Positions 62,210 through 64,000 of a DNA stretch of 64,000 nucleotides are shown here, one piece after another. Source of the DNA: Streptomyces sp. WMMC500 (lineage in GTDB: Bacteria; Actinomycetota; Actinomycetes; Streptomycetales; Streptomycetaceae); NCBI RefSeq assembly GCF_027497195.1, contig NZ_CP114905.1, positions 6,769,001 through 6,833,000 on the forward strand, given 5' to 3'. The position numbers and the translations under genes are program-made. The notes below the pieces were generated by a model, which was given only the letters and a program-made list of their open reading frames with translations, was not told the DNA's origin and searched no databases. Position 1 is the stretch's first letter; the number at the start of each line of letters is the position of its first letter.

Positions 62210-64000
62210 TCAAGCGGGCGGCCTCGGCGGGGAGTCGGCGCCCGGTCCTGCGCCCGGTCCTGCACCCGGTCCGGCACCCGGGCCGGGCTGCCACTTCTCG
62301 ACCGCCTCACCGGGCGGCGCCTCCTCGTCGGAGCCGCACAGCTCCGCCGACAGCTCCTCCACCAGCTCCGTCAGGTCCTTCGGCCGGTCGGGCGTCCACC
62401 AGTCGCCCAGCATCTCCGCCAGCGCCGCCCGGCGCGCCGCCGCCAGCCGCTTCGCGACCCGGGCGCCCTCCTCCGTACAGACCAGCGGCAGCCCCTCCCG
62501 GCGCGTCAGCCCGCGTACCTCCAGCTCCTGCGCCGCGCCCAGGACCACCTCCAGCGGCAGCCCGGTGTGCTCCGCCAGCGCCACGGGCTCCACCTGGTCG
62601 GTGGACTCGTACCGCCGGACGCGCAGCAGCAGCCAGCTCGACGCCGGCCGCAGGTCCAGGCCGGCGCGCCGGGTGATGTCCTCGTACAACTCCCGCCGCC
62701 CCTCCCGGGTGCTGAGCGCGCTCAGGGCGCGGCACACCTCGTCGCGGTTCGAGCGCTCGACCGGGTGGGTGGCCACGGTCTCGCTGCCGTCCGGCACGGT
62801 GACGGTGCCGCGCAGCGGGTCCTCGCGCAGGAAGAGCGCGACGACGAAGGCGACGAACGCGACGGGTGCGGCGTAGAGGAACACGTCCGTGATGGAGGTG
62901 CTGTACGCGTGCACCACTTCCTCCCGCAGCGAGGCGGGCAGCCGGGCGAGGGAGCGGGGGTCGGATTCCAGCGTCTCCCTGTTCAGCCCGCCGGGCAGGG
63001 GCACGCCGCTCAGTTCGGCGTCGAGTTTGTGGCGGAGCCTGCTGGTGAAGACGGTGCCGAAGACGGCGACGCCGAACGAGGCGCCGATGGAGCGGAAGAA
63101 GGTGGCGCCGGAGGTGGCGACGCCGAGGTCGCCGTAGGAGACGGCGTTCTGTACGGCGAGGACGAGCACCTGCATGACGAGGCCGAGGCCGAAGCCGAAG
63201 ACGAAGAAGTAGCCGCTGAGTTCCCAGTCGCCGCTGTCCTGGTGGAGCCGGTGGAGCAGGAGGAGTCCTGCGGTGGTGACGGCGGTGCCGAGGACGGGGA
63301 AGATCTTCCAGTGGCCGGTGCGGCTGATGAGCTGCCCGGAGCCGGTGGAGGCGATGAGCATGCCGGCGACCATCGGCAGCATGTGCACGCCGGAGGTGGT
63401 CGGGGAGACGCCGCGTACGACCTGGAGGAAGGTCGGCAGGTACGTCATCGCGCCGAACATGGCGAAGCCGACGACGAACCCGATGACCGAGCAGAGCGTG
63501 AACGTGCGGACGCCGAAGAGCTTCAGCGGGATGACGGGCTCGGCCGCCCGGCGCTCGACGTGCACGAAGGCGGCCAGCAGGACGATCGCCAGCAGCCCGG
63601 TGACGGCGACCTGCCAGGAGCCCCACGCCCAGGTCGTACCGCCGAGTGAGGTGACGCCGACGAGGCAGATGGCGAAGGAGGCGATGAGGGCGGTGCCGAG
63701 GTAGTCGATGCGGTGCCGGGTGTCGCGGCGGGGGATGTGCAGGACGACGGCGATGACGACGAGGGCGGCGAGGCCGACGGGCAGGTTGATGTAGAACACC
63801 CAGCGCCAGCTCAGGTGTTGGGTGAAGATGCCGCCGAGCAGCGGGCCGAGGACGCTGGTGGTGCCGAAGACGGCGCCGAACAGGCCCTGGTAGCGGCCGC
63901 GTTCGCGCGGCGGGACGATGTCGCCGACGATCGCCATGGCCAGCGCGATCAGCCCGCCGCCGCCGATGCCCTGGAGGGCGCGGAACGCGATGAGCTGGCC
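62210..64000 (-). CDS. DHA2/EmrB-type MFS exporter with C-terminal winged-helix-like extension (5' partial)
   Basis: The frame is open at the right edge; 596 residues are visible and roughly the first 100 are missing. RALQGIGGGGLIALAMAIVGD and PPRERGRYQGLFGAVFG are the MFS signature, then 10 or so membrane helices. After the last helix (about residue 390 from the visible end) a soluble ~200-residue part reads LLLRVRRYESTDQVEPVALAEHTGLPLEVVLGAAQELEVRGLTRREGLPLVCTEEG, which looks like a MarR-type winged helix. A (Gly-Pro-Ala)n tail ends it. Drug/H+ antiport is likely; the tail may sense or regulate. Confidence 0.85.
   Translation of the reverse strand, partial: GQLIAFRALQGIGGGGLIALAMAIVGDIVPPRERGRYQGLFGAVFGTTSVLGPLLGGIFTQHLSWRWVFYINLPVGLAALVVIAVVLHIPRRDTRHRIDYLGTALIASFAICLVGVTSLGGTTWAWGSWQVAVTGLLAIVLLAAFVHVERRAAEPVIPLKLFGVRTFTLCSVIGFVVGFAMFGAMTYLPTFLQVVRGVSPTTSGVHMLPMVAGMLIASTGSGQLISRTGHWKIFPVLGTAVTTAGLLLLHRLHQDSGDWELSGYFFVFGFGLGLVMQVLVLAVQNAVSYGDLGVATSGATFFRSIGASFGVAVFGTVFTSRLRHKLDAELSGVPLPGGLNRETLESDPRSLARLPASLREEVVHAYSTSITDVFLYAAPVAFVAFVVALFLREDPLRGTVTVPDGSETVATHPVERSNRDEVCRALSALSTREGRRELYEDITRRAGLDLRPASSWLLLRVRRYESTDQVEPVALAEHTGLPLEVVLGAAQELEVRGLTRREGLPLVCTEEGARVAKRLAAARRAALAEMLGDWWTPDRPKDLTELVEELSAELCGSDEEAPPGEAVEKWQPGPGAGPGAGPGAGPGADSPPRPPA

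Overview
The window is GC-rich DNA from an actinobacterium, most likely Streptomyces or a close relative. The clues are strong third-position G/C, frequent GTG starts, many ATGA/GTGA stop-start overlaps, several XRE/DUF5753 regulators, a DUF397 protein, a homodimeric AceE-type pyruvate dehydrogenase and a conserved Ter-type gene set. Both ends cut genes: a PL6-like lyase at the left and an MFS exporter at the right.

Layout. (1) 1-10.5 kb is an exopolysaccharide island. A minus-strand operon (UDP-glucuronate decarboxylase-like, membrane GT2 polysaccharide synthase, GalE, UDP-glucose dehydrogenase) faces three plus-strand secreted right-handed beta-helix proteins, one with PL6 (chondroitinase B/alginate lyase) signatures. 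Precursor supply, polymerisation and cleavage of a probable uronic-acid polymer may be encoded together. (2) 10.7-19.4 kb holds small regulator/enzyme pairs: phosphotransferase, NmrA oxidoreductase with divergent TetR, SnoaL-like protein with MmyB-like regulator, XRE/DUF397/HATPase set, serine hydrolase, and MerR with an aldo/keto reductase. (3) 20,520-27,838 is a 7.3-kb transposon-like element with 48-bp terminal inverted repeats (2 mismatches). It carries remnants of a Tn3-family transposase and a serine resolvase around a redox operon (regulator, DUF2255, alcohol dehydrogenase, carboxymuconolactone decarboxylase-like protein, SDR, aldo/keto reductase, cupin). (4) 28.3-45 kb is core-like: K+ channel, aceE, DUF3052, peroxiredoxin, then a Ter module (TerC/DUF475, two TerD proteins, CitE-like lyase, a 1053-aa PRTase-TRSP-StiP-PELOTA fusion, HAD hydrolase), an O-methyltransferase, and housekeeping or unknown genes up to tRNA-Val(TAC).

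(5) 45.2-56.4 kb is accessory. Two diverged copies of a module (small protein, DUF6879, XRE/DUF5753 regulator, two tiny genes) end in a near-identical ~0.5-kb direct repeat. Each copy has its own candidate operators with a 10-bp period. The region also holds an IS30 fragment, an XRE pseudogene killed by one amber codon, an acidic 41-aa peptide gene and a GH25 endolysin/holin pair. (6) 56.4-64 kb returns to metabolic and envelope genes: MBL hydrolase, PLP decarboxylase, TIM-barrel protein, SGNH hydrolase, VTT/DedA protein and an MFS exporter with a C-terminal winged-helix-like tail. A 13-unit heptameric repeat of unknown purpose lies at 59,999-60,089.

The strongest candidates for something new are the synthase-plus-lyase exopolysaccharide island, the redox-cargo transposon, the Ter module with its four-domain fusion, and the duplicated DUF6879/XRE modules with distinct operators. 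All functions come from reading motifs by eye. No database search was run.
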